Source: Rhizobium sp. (GTDB lineage: Bacteria; Pseudomonadota; Alphaproteobacteria; Rhizobiales; Rhizobiaceae). Taken from it: a stretch of 24,514 nucleotides of DNA. Below are positions 1 to 7,460 of this stretch, piece after piece. Position 1 is the stretch's first letter. Every line of letters starts with the position of its first letter. Under the pieces are notes generated by a model, which worked only from the letters and a program-made list of their open reading frames with translations, made no database searches and was not told where the DNA came from. The stretch spans positions 2,912-27,425 of the forward strand of contig DPXQ01000001.1 of assembly GCA_003527225.1 (NCBI GenBank). Direction: 5' to 3'. Position numbers and translations under genes: made by a program.

Positions 1-235
1 GGGCGCCGACCGCACCGAAGAAGATCGCATCGAACTTCTTCAGCTTGTCCAACCCGTCGGCCGGCATCATCACGCCGTGCTTCTTGTAATAGTCCGAACC
101 CCAGTCGAAGGTTTCGGTATGGATCTTGAAGTCGCCGCTGCGCTGTTCCAGCGCCTCCAGAACCTGAAGACCCGCAGCTATAACCTCAGGACCAATCCCA
201 TCCGCAGGGATCGCTGCAATCTTGTATTCACGCAT
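1..235 (-). CDS. Second tartrate dehydrogenase-like gene, 5' part only (runs off left edge)
   Basis: The first 78 codons of a beta-decarboxylating NAD-dependent dehydrogenase, read leftwards from ATG at 235. The visible protein opens MREYKIAAIPADGIGPEV and is identical over all 78 residues to the start of the complete ttuC at 4920-6014. The DNA differs at six positions (26, 35, 52, 53, 113, 134), all silent, and 135-235 is identical. Upstream of the ATG the two copies share nothing: here an AGGAG lies 10 bases before the start, whereas the other copy has its own GGAG. The gene lies 116 bp downstream of tctC on the same strand, so the two may be cotranscribed. By homology it should oxidise tartrate or a related 2-hydroxyacid such as D-malate. 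The rest of the gene is outside the window, so whether it is intact cannot be said. Confidence 0.85.
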   Translation of the reverse strand, partial: MREYKIAAIPADGIGPEVIAAGLQVLEALEQRSGDFKIHTETFDWGSDYYKKHGVMMPADGLDKLKKFDAIFFGAVGA

Positions 236-351
236 GGGAAGTTCGCTCCTGTTCAAGGGCTAGCGCTCAGGGTCAAGCGCCGGACGCATGGCCCGTGGCC
301 ATGACGAATGATGGATCGGCGGCTTATTCTCAGCCGCCGACCAAACCGAGG

Positions 352-1320
352 TTACTTGCCGCTTTCGCTGATCAGCTTCGTCAGTCGCTCGACTTCAGAC
401 GCGAACTTCTGGTCAAGCGCCGCCGGTGTCGCCAGATCTTCCGATACCGGTGCGGTTCCAAGGCTCGCAAAACGCTCGATCACGACCGGATCCTTGAGTG
501 CGGCGCGCAACGCTTCCGCAAGCTTGCTGCGGATGGCTTCAGGCGTTTCCTTGGGTGCCCAGAGCGCATGCCAGGCACTGAGCTCGAACCCTTGCAGGCC
601 GCTCTCTTCCACAGTCGGAAGATCTGGCAGCACGCCAATCCGCGCCTTCGTTGTCACCGCATAGGGATGAACCTCACCGGCCTTGATCTGGGTCGTGGTG
701 TTGGTCGTCTGGTCGCAGGCGAGATCGATGCGACCTCCAATGAGATCGGTCATTGCGGGGCCCATGCCCTTGTAAGGGACCAGAGTGATCTTGGTGCCGA
801 GCGCGTCCTGCAGCAACCTGCCGCAGAGATCGGAAACGGCACCCGTGCCGGCGGTCCCGAAGGTGACGGCAGGCCCGTTTGCCTTCACATAGGAGAGGAG
901 ATCGGTGAACGTCTTCGGCTCGAAGTCCTTCCTGCCGACGACCGTCATCGGGACCTCGGTAATCAGCCCGACGCTCGAAAAGTCTTCGATCGGCTTGTAG
1001 GTCAGGTTCGGGTAGAGCGCAGCGAAAGTGGCCACCCCGATATGGTAGAGCAGCAACCGGTAGCCATCGGGGTCCGCCTGCGCCACTGTTGCGGCACCAA
1101 GCGAGCCGCCAGCGCCGCCCATGTTTTCGATCAGCACCTGCTGGCCAAGGGTCGTGGACATCGACTGCGCCACCAGGCGCGCCACGGTGTCACTCGGTCC
1201 ACCTGCCGCTGCAGGCACCACGATTGTGATGGGTCGATCAGGATAGTTCTCCTGCGCCAGTACCATATGGCTGGACATGGCAAACAGGACACCTGTGAGG
1301 GACAACAGTACCTTTTTCAT
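352..1320 (-). CDS. TctC/Bug-family periplasmic substrate-binding protein
   Basis: A 322-residue extracytoplasmic receptor of the tripartite tricarboxylate transporter (Bug) family, which binds carboxylates in the periplasm. A typical Sec signal peptide is visible at residues 1-22 (MKKVLL..., hydrophobic core, AxA-like cut after VLA). The mature protein begins with the family pattern YPDRPITIVVPAAAGGPSD, followed by GxxxGAATVAQADPDGY and, at about 160, GTAGTGAVSDL. Length fits the family (about 300-330). A strong ribosome site (GGGAGGA) stands 8 bases before the ATG. No membrane partners (TctA/TctB) are in the window; they may lie left of it, the receptor may be an orphan, or it may only sense its ligand. 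It diverges from a GntR regulator and precedes the second ttuC copy, suggesting a tartrate-like or other dicarboxylate ligand. That ligand assignment is inference. Confidence 0.9.
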   Translation of the reverse strand: MKKVLLSLTGVLFAMSSHMVLAQENYPDRPITIVVPAAAGGPSDTVARLVAQSMSTTLGQQVLIENMGGAGGSLGAATVAQADPDGYRLLLYHIGVATFAALYPNLTYKPIEDFSSVGLITEVPMTVVGRKDFEPKTFTDLLSYVKANGPAVTFGTAGTGAVSDLCGRLLQDALGTKITLVPYKGMGPAMTDLIGGRIDLACDQTTNTTTQIKAGEVHPYAVTTKARIGVLPDLPTVEESGLQGFELSAWHALWAPKETPEAIRSKLAEALRAALKDPVVIERFASLGTAPVSEDLATPAALDQKFASEVERLTKLISESGK

Positions 1321-1375
1321 CGCGCTTTCCTCCCTGAGATCGCGAAGGATGCCTCCACATCCTTTTCCATGCTAT

Positions 1376-1387
1376 CTTGCATGCAAG
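1376..1387. promoter_or_regulatory. Perfect palindrome, probable GntR/FCD operator
   Basis: CTTGCATGCAAG is a perfect 12-bp palindrome between the divergent tctC and gntR genes. It lies just downstream of the predicted minus-strand -10 element, covering the expected tctC transcription start. FCD-type GntR regulators commonly bind short palindromes of the TTGnAnnCAA kind, so this is the best operator candidate for the adjacent regulator. Binding is inferred, not shown. Confidence 0.6.
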
Positions 1388-1390
1388 CTT

Positions 1391-1419
1391 ACATTTATTG
1401 ATGCGCGCCCGTTTGTCAA
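1391..1419 (-). promoter_or_regulatory. Predicted sigma70-type promoter of tctC
   Basis: On the minus strand TTGACA (1419-1414) is followed after 16 bases by TAAATG (1397-1392). The expected start falls inside the palindrome at 1376-1387, leaving a leader of about 65 bases before the tctC ATG. The -35 is a full consensus match; the -10 is weak. The -35 overlaps that of the opposite gntR promoter. Confidence 0.5.
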
Positions 1420-1441
1420 GCTCCAGGAGAGCGGCTATAAC
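1413..1441 (+). promoter_or_regulatory. Predicted sigma70-type promoter of the GntR regulator
   Basis: TTGTCA (1413-1418), 17 bases, then TATAAC (1436-1441): five of six matches in each element with ideal spacing. The expected start near 1448 leaves a leader of about 20 bases to the ATG at 1469. Its -35 shares five bases with the divergent tctC -35, so the two promoters should compete for polymerase. Confidence 0.6.
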
Positions 1442-1468
1442 GAGCCTTGAAACAACGACAGGCAGTTC

Positions 1469-2212
1469 ATGATCAGGACGATCGACATTCCCGGAGCCGC
1501 GCCACGCGATCCGGCCACAGAACAGAATTCAGCAAACTCCGACATCAGCGGTTCGGGTCGGGTTTCTGCCGCCTATCTCGCCATCAAGGAGGCGATACGC
1601 TCCAATGCGTTTCCCCCCGGGTACCAAGCCGCAGAAATTGAAATTGCGCGTCAGCTCGGCATGAGCCGAACCCCGGTGCACGAAGCCATGGCGCGACTGC
1701 AGGAAGACGGACTGGTCCGGATACTTCCCAAGAAGGGCATCATCATCTGCGCCCTGTCTCCCGCGGACATCGAAGAAATCTACGAAGTCATCACCGCGCT
1801 CGAGGGTGCCGCGGCGGCACGGCTCGCCCGGCTGCCGATGGAGGAACGCGCGCCCGTCATCCAGCTTCTGAAGGCCGCCACAAAGCGGATGATTGAGGCA
1901 TTGGCCGACAACGACCTTCCACGATGGGCTGTGGCCGACGAGGATTTTCATCAGACTCTCGTAATAGAGAGCGGAAACAGCCGCCTCATGCGGATGGCGG
2001 GGACCGTCGCCGATCAATTGCATCGCGCCCGCATGTTCACCCTCAACCTACGGCCCTTGCCGCTGCACTCGGCCGGTGAGCATGCGGAAATCATAGAAGC
2101 AATCGAGCAGGGTGGTGGGGATGCGGCGAGCCGCGCCGCACGGCTGCACCGCAAACATGCTCATGACGCATTGATCCCCCTTATTGCTCGATACAATCTA
2201 CGCAATCTCTAG
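1469..2212 (+). CDS. GntR-family transcriptional regulator, FCD (FadR/VanR) subgroup
   Basis: A 247-residue regulator. Residues 33-95 form the winged helix-turn-helix (AYLAIKEAIRSNAFPPG..., then IARQLGMSRTPVHEAMARLQ and the wing LVRILPKKGII). Residues of about 100-240 are the all-helical FCD ligand domain. Likely metal/ligand residues of the domain are visible: D157 and H161 in DEDFHQ, H205 in GEHAEI, and a His among 227-232 (LHRKHAHD). The first 30 residues are a polar extension. The gene diverges from tctC across a 148-bp gap with overlapping promoters and a palindrome. It overlaps the convergent pyruvate kinase gene by 15 bp at the 3' ends, so each transcript carries antisense sequence to the other. 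It probably represses tctC and the following genes until a carboxylate inducer binds; the inducer is unknown. Confidence 0.9.
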   Translation: MIRTIDIPGAAPRDPATEQNSANSDISGSGRVSAAYLAIKEAIRSNAFPPGYQAAEIEIARQLGMSRTPVHEAMARLQEDGLVRILPKKGIIICALSPADIEEIYEVITALEGAAAARLARLPMEERAPVIQLLKAATKRMIEALADNDLPRWAVADEDFHQTLVIESGNSRLMRMAGTVADQLHRARMFTLNLRPLPLHSAGEHAEIIEAIEQGGGDAASRAARLHRKHAHDALIPLIARYNLRNL

Positions 2213-3646
2213 GTTGTCGGTTGCGGCGATCTGAACGACGCGGAGATTGTTGGTGCTGCCCTGTTGCGCAAATGGAAATCCCGCCACGATGACAATGTGA
2301 TCGGAGGGACTTGCCAGCTTTGCTTCCTGCACCGCCTGTTGCGCATGAATCAGCGACGCCTCATAGGTGTGGACATCTTGTGATCGCACGCCGACAACCC
2401 CCCAGAACATGTTGAGCCGGCGCGCGACTTGTTCGGACGGAGTGAGAGCCAGAATTGGCAATGCCGGTCTGGCACGCGAAATTCTGGCCGCGGTTGTTCC
2501 GCTCGATGTATAGGCCACCACAACCGGCGATCCCAGAGCCACGGCAACGTTGGCTGCTGCAGTGGCAACTGCATGCGGCGGTGATTGAGCGACATCGGGT
2601 TCCGTTGCCTCAAGGATCGGCCGGTAGTGCTTGTGCTTCTCCGTCTTCTCGATGATCCGGTTCATAATTTCGACCGCCTCCACCGGGTAGGCGCCTGTTG
2701 CGGTCTCGGCGGAAAGCATGACGGCATCTGCCCCATCATAGATGGCACCGGCAACGTCCGAGGCTTCAGCGCGCGTCGGCGTTGGCGAACTCACCATCGA
2801 GTCGAGCATCTGTGTGGCGACAATCACGGGCTTGGCCGCTAGCCGGCATGCACGGATGATTTCCTTCTGCTTGCCCGGAACGTCCTCCGGCGGGATCTCC
2901 ACGCCGAGATCACCTCGCGCAACCATGACGCTGTCCGAAAGCCTGACAATATCCTCGATGTCATCGAGGGCAGACGGCTTCTCGATCTTGGCAATGAGGC
3001 CAGCCCTGTCTCCAACGAGGGACCGGGCTTCGATCATGTCGCGTGCCCGCTGAACGAAAGAAAGTGCGACCCAGTCGACGCCAAGCTCGAGCCCGAATTC
3101 CAGGTCCTCACGATCTTTCGCCGTGAGCGGGGAAATGTCCAGGACAGCGCCGGGCACGTTGACACCCTTGCGGTTCGACAAGGCGCCTCCATTGAGGACC
3201 TCGCAAACAAGCCGCCCGTCCATCACCTCCATGATCCGGACTTTTATTCTACCGTCGTCGATCAGGAGGTCCATTCCGGGCACCGCCACCTCGAAGATTT
3301 CCCGATGAGGTAGCGGAATATCGTTCATTCCTTCACCACCCTCACGGCCAAGGATAAATCCGATGGTGGATCCAAGTGCGAGATCGAGCCTGCCATGTGC
3401 CAGAACTCCGATCCGGATCTTCGGACCCTGAAGATCCTGCAGCACGGCGATAGCAGCATCATGCTCCTGCTCAAGAGCTCGGATGTTCCTATAGACTTCC
3501 GCGTGATCGGCCCGGGCACCATGGCTGAAATTCAGGCGGAACGTATCGACACCGGCGAGAAACAGTGAACGAAGCATATCGGGCGAACTTGACGCCGGTC
3601 CGACCGTCGCGACGATCTTTGATCGCCGGTTGTTGCGTATGAACAT
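2198..3646 (-). CDS. ttuE: Pyruvate kinase of the tartrate operon (TtuE-like)
   Basis: Pyruvate kinase (phosphoenolpyruvate + ADP to pyruvate + ATP), 482 residues from ATG at 3646, close to the usual 470-480. Visible family marks are ATVGPASSS near the N-terminus, RLNFSHG, VLQDLQGPKIRIG, the active-site signature LIAKIEKPSAL with its catalytic Lys, MVARGDLGVEIP, and ATQMLDSM followed by PTRAEASDVA. The C-terminal alpha/beta regulatory domain follows. An in-frame TTG at 3652 is possible, but the ATG has AGG seven bases upstream and is preferred. Only 8 bases separate it from the ttuD stop, so it is the last gene of ttuBCDE. In Agrobacterium vitis the tartrate operon likewise ends with a pyruvate kinase gene. 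A dedicated copy would help drain phosphoglycerate made from tartrate. Confidence 0.93.
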   Translation of the reverse strand: MFIRNNRRSKIVATVGPASSSPDMLRSLFLAGVDTFRLNFSHGARADHAEVYRNIRALEQEHDAAIAVLQDLQGPKIRIGVLAHGRLDLALGSTIGFILGREGGEGMNDIPLPHREIFEVAVPGMDLLIDDGRIKVRIMEVMDGRLVCEVLNGGALSNRKGVNVPGAVLDISPLTAKDREDLEFGLELGVDWVALSFVQRARDMIEARSLVGDRAGLIAKIEKPSALDDIEDIVRLSDSVMVARGDLGVEIPPEDVPGKQKEIIRACRLAAKPVIVATQMLDSMVSSPTPTRAEASDVAGAIYDGADAVMLSAETATGAYPVEAVEIMNRIIEKTEKHKHYRPILEATEPDVAQSPPHAVATAAANVAVALGSPVVVAYTSSGTTAARISRARPALPILALTPSEQVARRLNMFWGVVGVRSQDVHTYEASLIHAQQAVQEAKLASPSDHIVIVAGFPFAQQGSTNNLRVVQIAATDNLEIA

Positions 3647-3654
3647 GTCCAAAC

Positions 3655-4923
3655 CTAACCTATGAGAATTGCGCGGATGTCGTTGACGTTCGTAAGCGTT
3701 GGGCCTGTGACCACCAGGTCGCCGATGGCCTTGAAGGCCGTGTAACTATCATGGGCAGACAAGGTCGCCCGTGGATCGATACCAGCATCGCGCATTCGGA
3801 TAAGACTGTCTGGCGCGACCAGCGCACCGGCAGCATCCTCGACACCGTCGATACCATCAGTATCACCGGCGATGGCCCAGATGCCGGAAGCTCCCTTAAG
3901 GGCAACCGCAAGGCTTAGAAGGAATTCCGTATTTCTTCCACCTCGCCCGTCGGTCATGCCACCAAGGGAAACAGTGCCCTCACCACCGGACAGGATGATG
4001 GCAGGTGCTGCTACAGGCAGGCCCTTGTCGCGCGCGGATAGCGCGATGCCCGCCATGACACGCCCCATTTCGCGAGCCTCACCTTCCAGGGCATCTCCGA
4101 GGATCAGTGGACACAAACCGGCTTCCAGCGCGGCCGCGGCGGCCGCTTCGAGCGCTATCGAGGGGGCAGCAACCAGCCGAATCTCGCCTGCAACCTCCCC
4201 TGCCTTCGGCGTCTCGTTGCCTTGCGCCAACACTGCGCGCGCAGAATCGGGCAGGTCAATGCCGTAGCGGGCGACGATGGCTGCTGCATCTGCCAAAGTG
4301 GTAGGATCCGCGACCGTTGGGCCCGAGGCAATCTCCGATGGATCGTCACCCGGCACGTCGGAGATGACCAGTGTCACCAGTTTTGCCGGCAGCGCTGCGC
4401 GGGCCAGATGGCCTCCCTTGATAGTGGATAGATGCTTGCGGACGGTATTCATCTCGGAGATGGTGGCACCGCTGGCAAGCAGCGCCTGATTGACCGCCCT
4501 TTTGTCGGCCAAAGTCATCTTGCCCGCAGGCGAGACAAGCAATGACGAACCGCCGCCGGAGATGAGAGCCACCACGAGATCGTCCGGACCAAGGCCCTGA
4601 ACCGCAGCGAAAATCTTCTCTGCAGCCTTGATACTCATCTCATCCGGGACGGGGTGGGAGGCCTCCAGGATTTCGATGCGTCCCGCCGGAACGGCGTGGC
4701 CGTAGCGAGTGACCACGATGCCCGAGAGATCGACATCGGGCCAGGCGGCGTCGACCGCAGCCGCCATCGCAGCCGACGCCTTGCCCGCTCCCACCACAAC
4801 GCAGCGACCTCTGGGACGCTCTGGGAGGTTGTTGACAACAGCTATTTTCGGATCCGCGCTGGCAACGGCTGCGTCGAAAATTCGACGCAGCACCTGGCGA
4901 GCGTACACATCGTTCCAGGTCAT
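3655..4923 (-). CDS. ttuD: Glycerate 2-kinase / hydroxypyruvate reductase family (TtuD-like)
   Basis: A 422-residue protein of the DUF4147/MOFRL family. Motifs in order are VVGAGKASAAMA, ISGGGSSLL, GDDPSEIASGPT, SGGEGTVSLGG, GRGGRNTEF, AGDTDGIDG and the C-terminal TNVNDIRAIL. TtuD of A. vitis was named hydroxypyruvate reductase, but characterised members of this fold are glycerate 2-kinases (ATP + glycerate to 2-phosphoglycerate). The pyruvate kinase next door fits the kinase role better. The start at 4923 is chosen because its ATG overlaps the ttuC stop as ATGA, giving translational coupling. A 16-codon longer in-frame start is possible but would lie within ttuC. The reaction is taken from family and context, not shown by sequence. 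Confidence 0.9.
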   Translation of the reverse strand: MTWNDVYARQVLRRIFDAAVASADPKIAVVNNLPERPRGRCVVVGAGKASAAMAAAVDAAWPDVDLSGIVVTRYGHAVPAGRIEILEASHPVPDEMSIKAAEKIFAAVQGLGPDDLVVALISGGGSSLLVSPAGKMTLADKRAVNQALLASGATISEMNTVRKHLSTIKGGHLARAALPAKLVTLVISDVPGDDPSEIASGPTVADPTTLADAAAIVARYGIDLPDSARAVLAQGNETPKAGEVAGEIRLVAAPSIALEAAAAAALEAGLCPLILGDALEGEAREMGRVMAGIALSARDKGLPVAAPAIILSGGEGTVSLGGMTDGRGGRNTEFLLSLAVALKGASGIWAIAGDTDGIDGVEDAAGALVAPDSLIRMRDAGIDPRATLSAHDSYTAFKAIGDLVVTGPTLTNVNDIRAILIG

Positions 4924-6014
4924 TCTGCAGCGGCCATCTTCAAGATATTCGATCCAGCGATTGCGTTGCATACGGCTTCGGTGACTTGGCTGGTGTTGGC
5001 GGTGCCACCGACGTCCGGCGTCAGGATGCCCGCTTCGGTCACGCGCTCGACGGCGCTCATCAGCCGTGCGGCGGCGTCGCGTTCGCCCAGATGCTCGAGC
5101 ATCTGCGCGGCAGTCCAGAAAGTGGCGATCGGGTTGGCGATACCCTTGCCGGTAATGTCGAAGGCAGATCCGTGGATCGGCTCAAACATTGATGGGAAAC
5201 GGCGCTCCGGGTCGATGTTGGCCGTCGGCGCAACACCGAGGCTGCCAGCGAGAGCACCAGCCAGATCCGACAGGATGTCGGCATGAAGATTGGTCGCCAC
5301 GATCGTATCCAGCGTCTCAGGCTTCAGCGTCATGCGCACCGTCATCGCATCGACCAGCATCTTGTCCCAGGTGACATCCGGAAATTCCGTCGCCACTTCG
5401 GCCGCGATCTCGTCCCACATCACCATGCCATGGCGCTGGGCGTTCGACTTGGTGACGACAGTCAGCAGTTTGCGCGGGCGCGCCTGGGCCAGCTTGAAGG
5501 CGTAGCGCATAATGCGGGTCACGCCGACGCGGGTGAAGATCGCCACTTCCGTGCCGACCTCTTCCGGAAGGCCCCTATGGGCGCGGCCGCCATGGCCGGA
5601 ATACTCGCCTTCGGAATTCTCCCGCACGATGACCCAGTCGAGATCGCCTGGACCGCAATTGCGCAAGGGCGGCGTGATGCCGGGCAGGATCTTCGTCGGG
5701 CGCACATTGGCGTACTGGTCGAACCCCTGGCAGATCGGCAGGCGCAGGCCCCAGAGCGTGATATGGTCGGGAACGTCAGGGGCGCCGACCGCACCGAAGA
5801 AGATGGCATCGAATTTCTTCAGCTTGTCCAGACCGTCGGCCGGCATCATCACGCCGTGCTTCTTGTAATAGTCCGAACCCCAGTCGAAGGTCTCGGTATG
5901 GATCTTGAAGTCACCGCTGCGCTGTTCCAGCGCCTCCAGAACCTGAAGACCCGCAGCTATAACCTCAGGACCAATCCCATCCGCAGGGATCGCTGCAATC
6001 TTGTATTCACGCAT
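4920..6014 (-). CDS. ttuC: Tartrate dehydrogenase/decarboxylase (TtuC-like)
   Basis: A 364-residue enzyme of the isocitrate/isopropylmalate/tartrate dehydrogenase superfamily. It oxidises tartrate with NAD and metal; members also handle D-malate and can decarboxylate to glycerate. Visible are the N-terminal IPADGIGPEV, the substrate-binding region with RENSEGEYSG, the catalytic Lys in VVTKSN, the metal-binding Asp residues in VDAMTV and LHADILSDLAGALAG (superfamily signature), and the cofactor loop EPIHGSAFDI followed by ANPIATFWTAAQML. It starts 21 bp after the ttuB stop with GGAG seven bases before the ATG. Its stop overlaps the ttuD start (ATGA). Its first 235 bases are nearly duplicated at the left edge of the window. 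Tartrate versus D-malate preference cannot be settled from sequence; the ttu gene order favours tartrate. Confidence 0.93.
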   Translation of the reverse strand: MREYKIAAIPADGIGPEVIAAGLQVLEALEQRSGDFKIHTETFDWGSDYYKKHGVMMPADGLDKLKKFDAIFFGAVGAPDVPDHITLWGLRLPICQGFDQYANVRPTKILPGITPPLRNCGPGDLDWVIVRENSEGEYSGHGGRAHRGLPEEVGTEVAIFTRVGVTRIMRYAFKLAQARPRKLLTVVTKSNAQRHGMVMWDEIAAEVATEFPDVTWDKMLVDAMTVRMTLKPETLDTIVATNLHADILSDLAGALAGSLGVAPTANIDPERRFPSMFEPIHGSAFDITGKGIANPIATFWTAAQMLEHLGERDAAARLMSAVERVTEAGILTPDVGGTANTSQVTEAVCNAIAGSNILKMAAAE

Positions 6015-6035
6015 GTCTTTTCTCCACTTTGAGAT

Positions 6036-7337
6036 TTAACGATGTTGGACCGGGGCGACTTTGCCCCCGTTTTCCGGTGCGGTGCGCGACAACACGAGCG
6101 TCACGATCGCGGATACGACCAGCAGACCGGCGACGAAGTAGAGCCCGCCCGCAAAGCTGCCCGTAGTGTCCTTGATCCAGCCGATCATCGAGGGACCAAC
6201 GAAGCCGCCCAGGTTACCGATCGAGTTGATGGTAGCGATACCGGCTGCGGCCGCTGGTCCTGACAGGAAGAGCGTGGGCATGCTCCAAAGCGGCGGCTTC
6301 GAGCAGCTGATGCCGATGTTAACCAGCGTCAGCGCAATAAGGACGGTGAAGACGCTTGTCGCACCCGTGGCAAAGGCAAGCCCGACGGCGGCAAGCAGAC
6401 ACGCGCCAACCACATGCCAGGTCCGTTCACCGGTCTTGTCGGAATGACGCGCCCAGAGAACCATTGCAACAACTGCGAAAATGCCCGGTACTGCGTTGAT
6501 GAAGCCGACCTGAAGGGATGACAGGCCGAATTCCTTGATAATCTGTGGCGCCCAGATGCCGAGGGTGTAAAGGCCGGCGGACGTGCCGAAATAGACAAGG
6601 GCGAGCGCGATAACCCGGATGTCGGCGAGGCCTGCAAGAATGCTGTGGCTGGCCTTGCCCTTTGCGGATTGCTCAGCGTTCATCGTCTTCACAAGCCAGT
6701 TGCGCTCATCTTCCGAGAGCCACTTGGCTTTTTCCGGACGGTCGGTCAGGTAAAATAGGACGACGAAGCCGAGGATGACCGCAGGAGCGGCTTCGATCAG
6801 GAACATCCACTGCCAGCCGGCAAGGCCGAGGAAACCGTGCATTTCCATGAGCGCTCCGGAGATCGGCGAACCGAGGACGGTCGAAAGCGGGGCTGCGGCC
6901 ATGAAAATCGCCGTAACTGCTGCACGTCGGCGAGCCGGAAACCAAAAGCTCAGGTAAAGGATAATTCCCGGGAAAAAGCCCGCCTCGGCAACGCCGAGAA
7001 GGAAGCGTAACGCATAGAAACTTGTTGTTCCCTGTACGAACGCCATGAGGCCGGACACGATCCCCCAGGTGATCATGACGCGGGCAATCCAGATGCGCGC
7101 ACCGACTTTGTTGAGAATGAGGTTGGACGGAACTTCGAACAGGAAGTAACCGACGAAGAAGATGCCTGCACCGATACCGAAGACAGTCGAGGAAAATCCA
7201 AGGTCCTCGTTCATGGTCAGTGCGGCGAAACCGATATTCACCCGGTCCAGGAACGCTACAAAATAAAGCAGCATGATAAATGGCACAATGCGCAGAGTAA
7301 TTTTGCGCAGAACGCGCGTCTCCAGGTCGCTGTTCAT
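6036..7337 (-). CDS. ttuB: MFS anion:cation symporter family transporter (TtuB-like tartrate permease)
   Basis: A 433-residue major facilitator with about 12 hydrophobic segments. The first spans roughly residues 18-35 and is followed by the ACS-family hallmark FLDRVNIGFAA. A characteristic loop RxxxGVAEAGFFPGIILYLSFWFP follows in the first half. The central cytoplasmic loop holds LTDRPEKAKWLSEDE. The best start is ATG at 7337, since GGAGGA precedes it by 8 bases; a TTG at 7415 would add 26 polar residues that include the leader. It is the first gene of the ttuBCDE transcript, diverging from ttuA. Family members import tartrate, phthalate, glucarate or similar organic acids with protons; tartrate is inferred from the operon. 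Confidence 0.92.
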   Translation of the reverse strand: MNSDLETRVLRKITLRIVPFIMLLYFVAFLDRVNIGFAALTMNEDLGFSSTVFGIGAGIFFVGYFLFEVPSNLILNKVGARIWIARVMITWGIVSGLMAFVQGTTSFYALRFLLGVAEAGFFPGIILYLSFWFPARRRAAVTAIFMAAAPLSTVLGSPISGALMEMHGFLGLAGWQWMFLIEAAPAVILGFVVLFYLTDRPEKAKWLSEDERNWLVKTMNAEQSAKGKASHSILAGLADIRVIALALVYFGTSAGLYTLGIWAPQIIKEFGLSSLQVGFINAVPGIFAVVAMVLWARHSDKTGERTWHVVGACLLAAVGLAFATGATSVFTVLIALTLVNIGISCSKPPLWSMPTLFLSGPAAAAGIATINSIGNLGGFVGPSMIGWIKDTTGSFAGGLYFVAGLLVVSAIVTLVLSRTAPENGGKVAPVQHR

Positions 7338-7429
7338 AGCGAACTCCTCCCAATGATCCGTTGGGCGCACCTCCTGCGCCTTCGGGAAAGACGTTAATTC
7401 GTACTTTCCTCCCAAGCGACAATGCTTTG

Positions 7430-7451
7430 ATTATATAATTAAATGATATAA
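7430..7451. promoter_or_regulatory. ttuA-ttuB divergent control region: overlapping -10 boxes and inverted repeat
   Basis: TTATAT (7431-7436) and ATATAA (7446-7451) form a 6-bp inverted repeat with a 9-base spacer, a shape compatible with a LysR T-N11-A type site. A perfect TATAAT occurs on the plus strand (7434-7439) and another on the minus strand (7435-7430). No good -35 is found for either, which fits activator-dependent promoters. The ttuA ATG is at 7461. The element is AT-rich within GC-rich DNA, so chance matches are possible. Confidence 0.4.
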
Positions 7452-7460
7452 AGGCATGTC

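Noticed and set aside
295..1401. Plus-strand 368-codon open frame over tctC
   Set aside because: It is antisense to a clear TctC-family gene with signal peptide and ribosome site; its product is Arg/His/Cys-rich with no domain, as expected of a GC-rich shadow frame.
5283..6032. Plus-strand 249-codon frame over ttuC
   Set aside because: Shadow of ttuC; the same shadow appears at the left edge simply because the sequence is duplicated.
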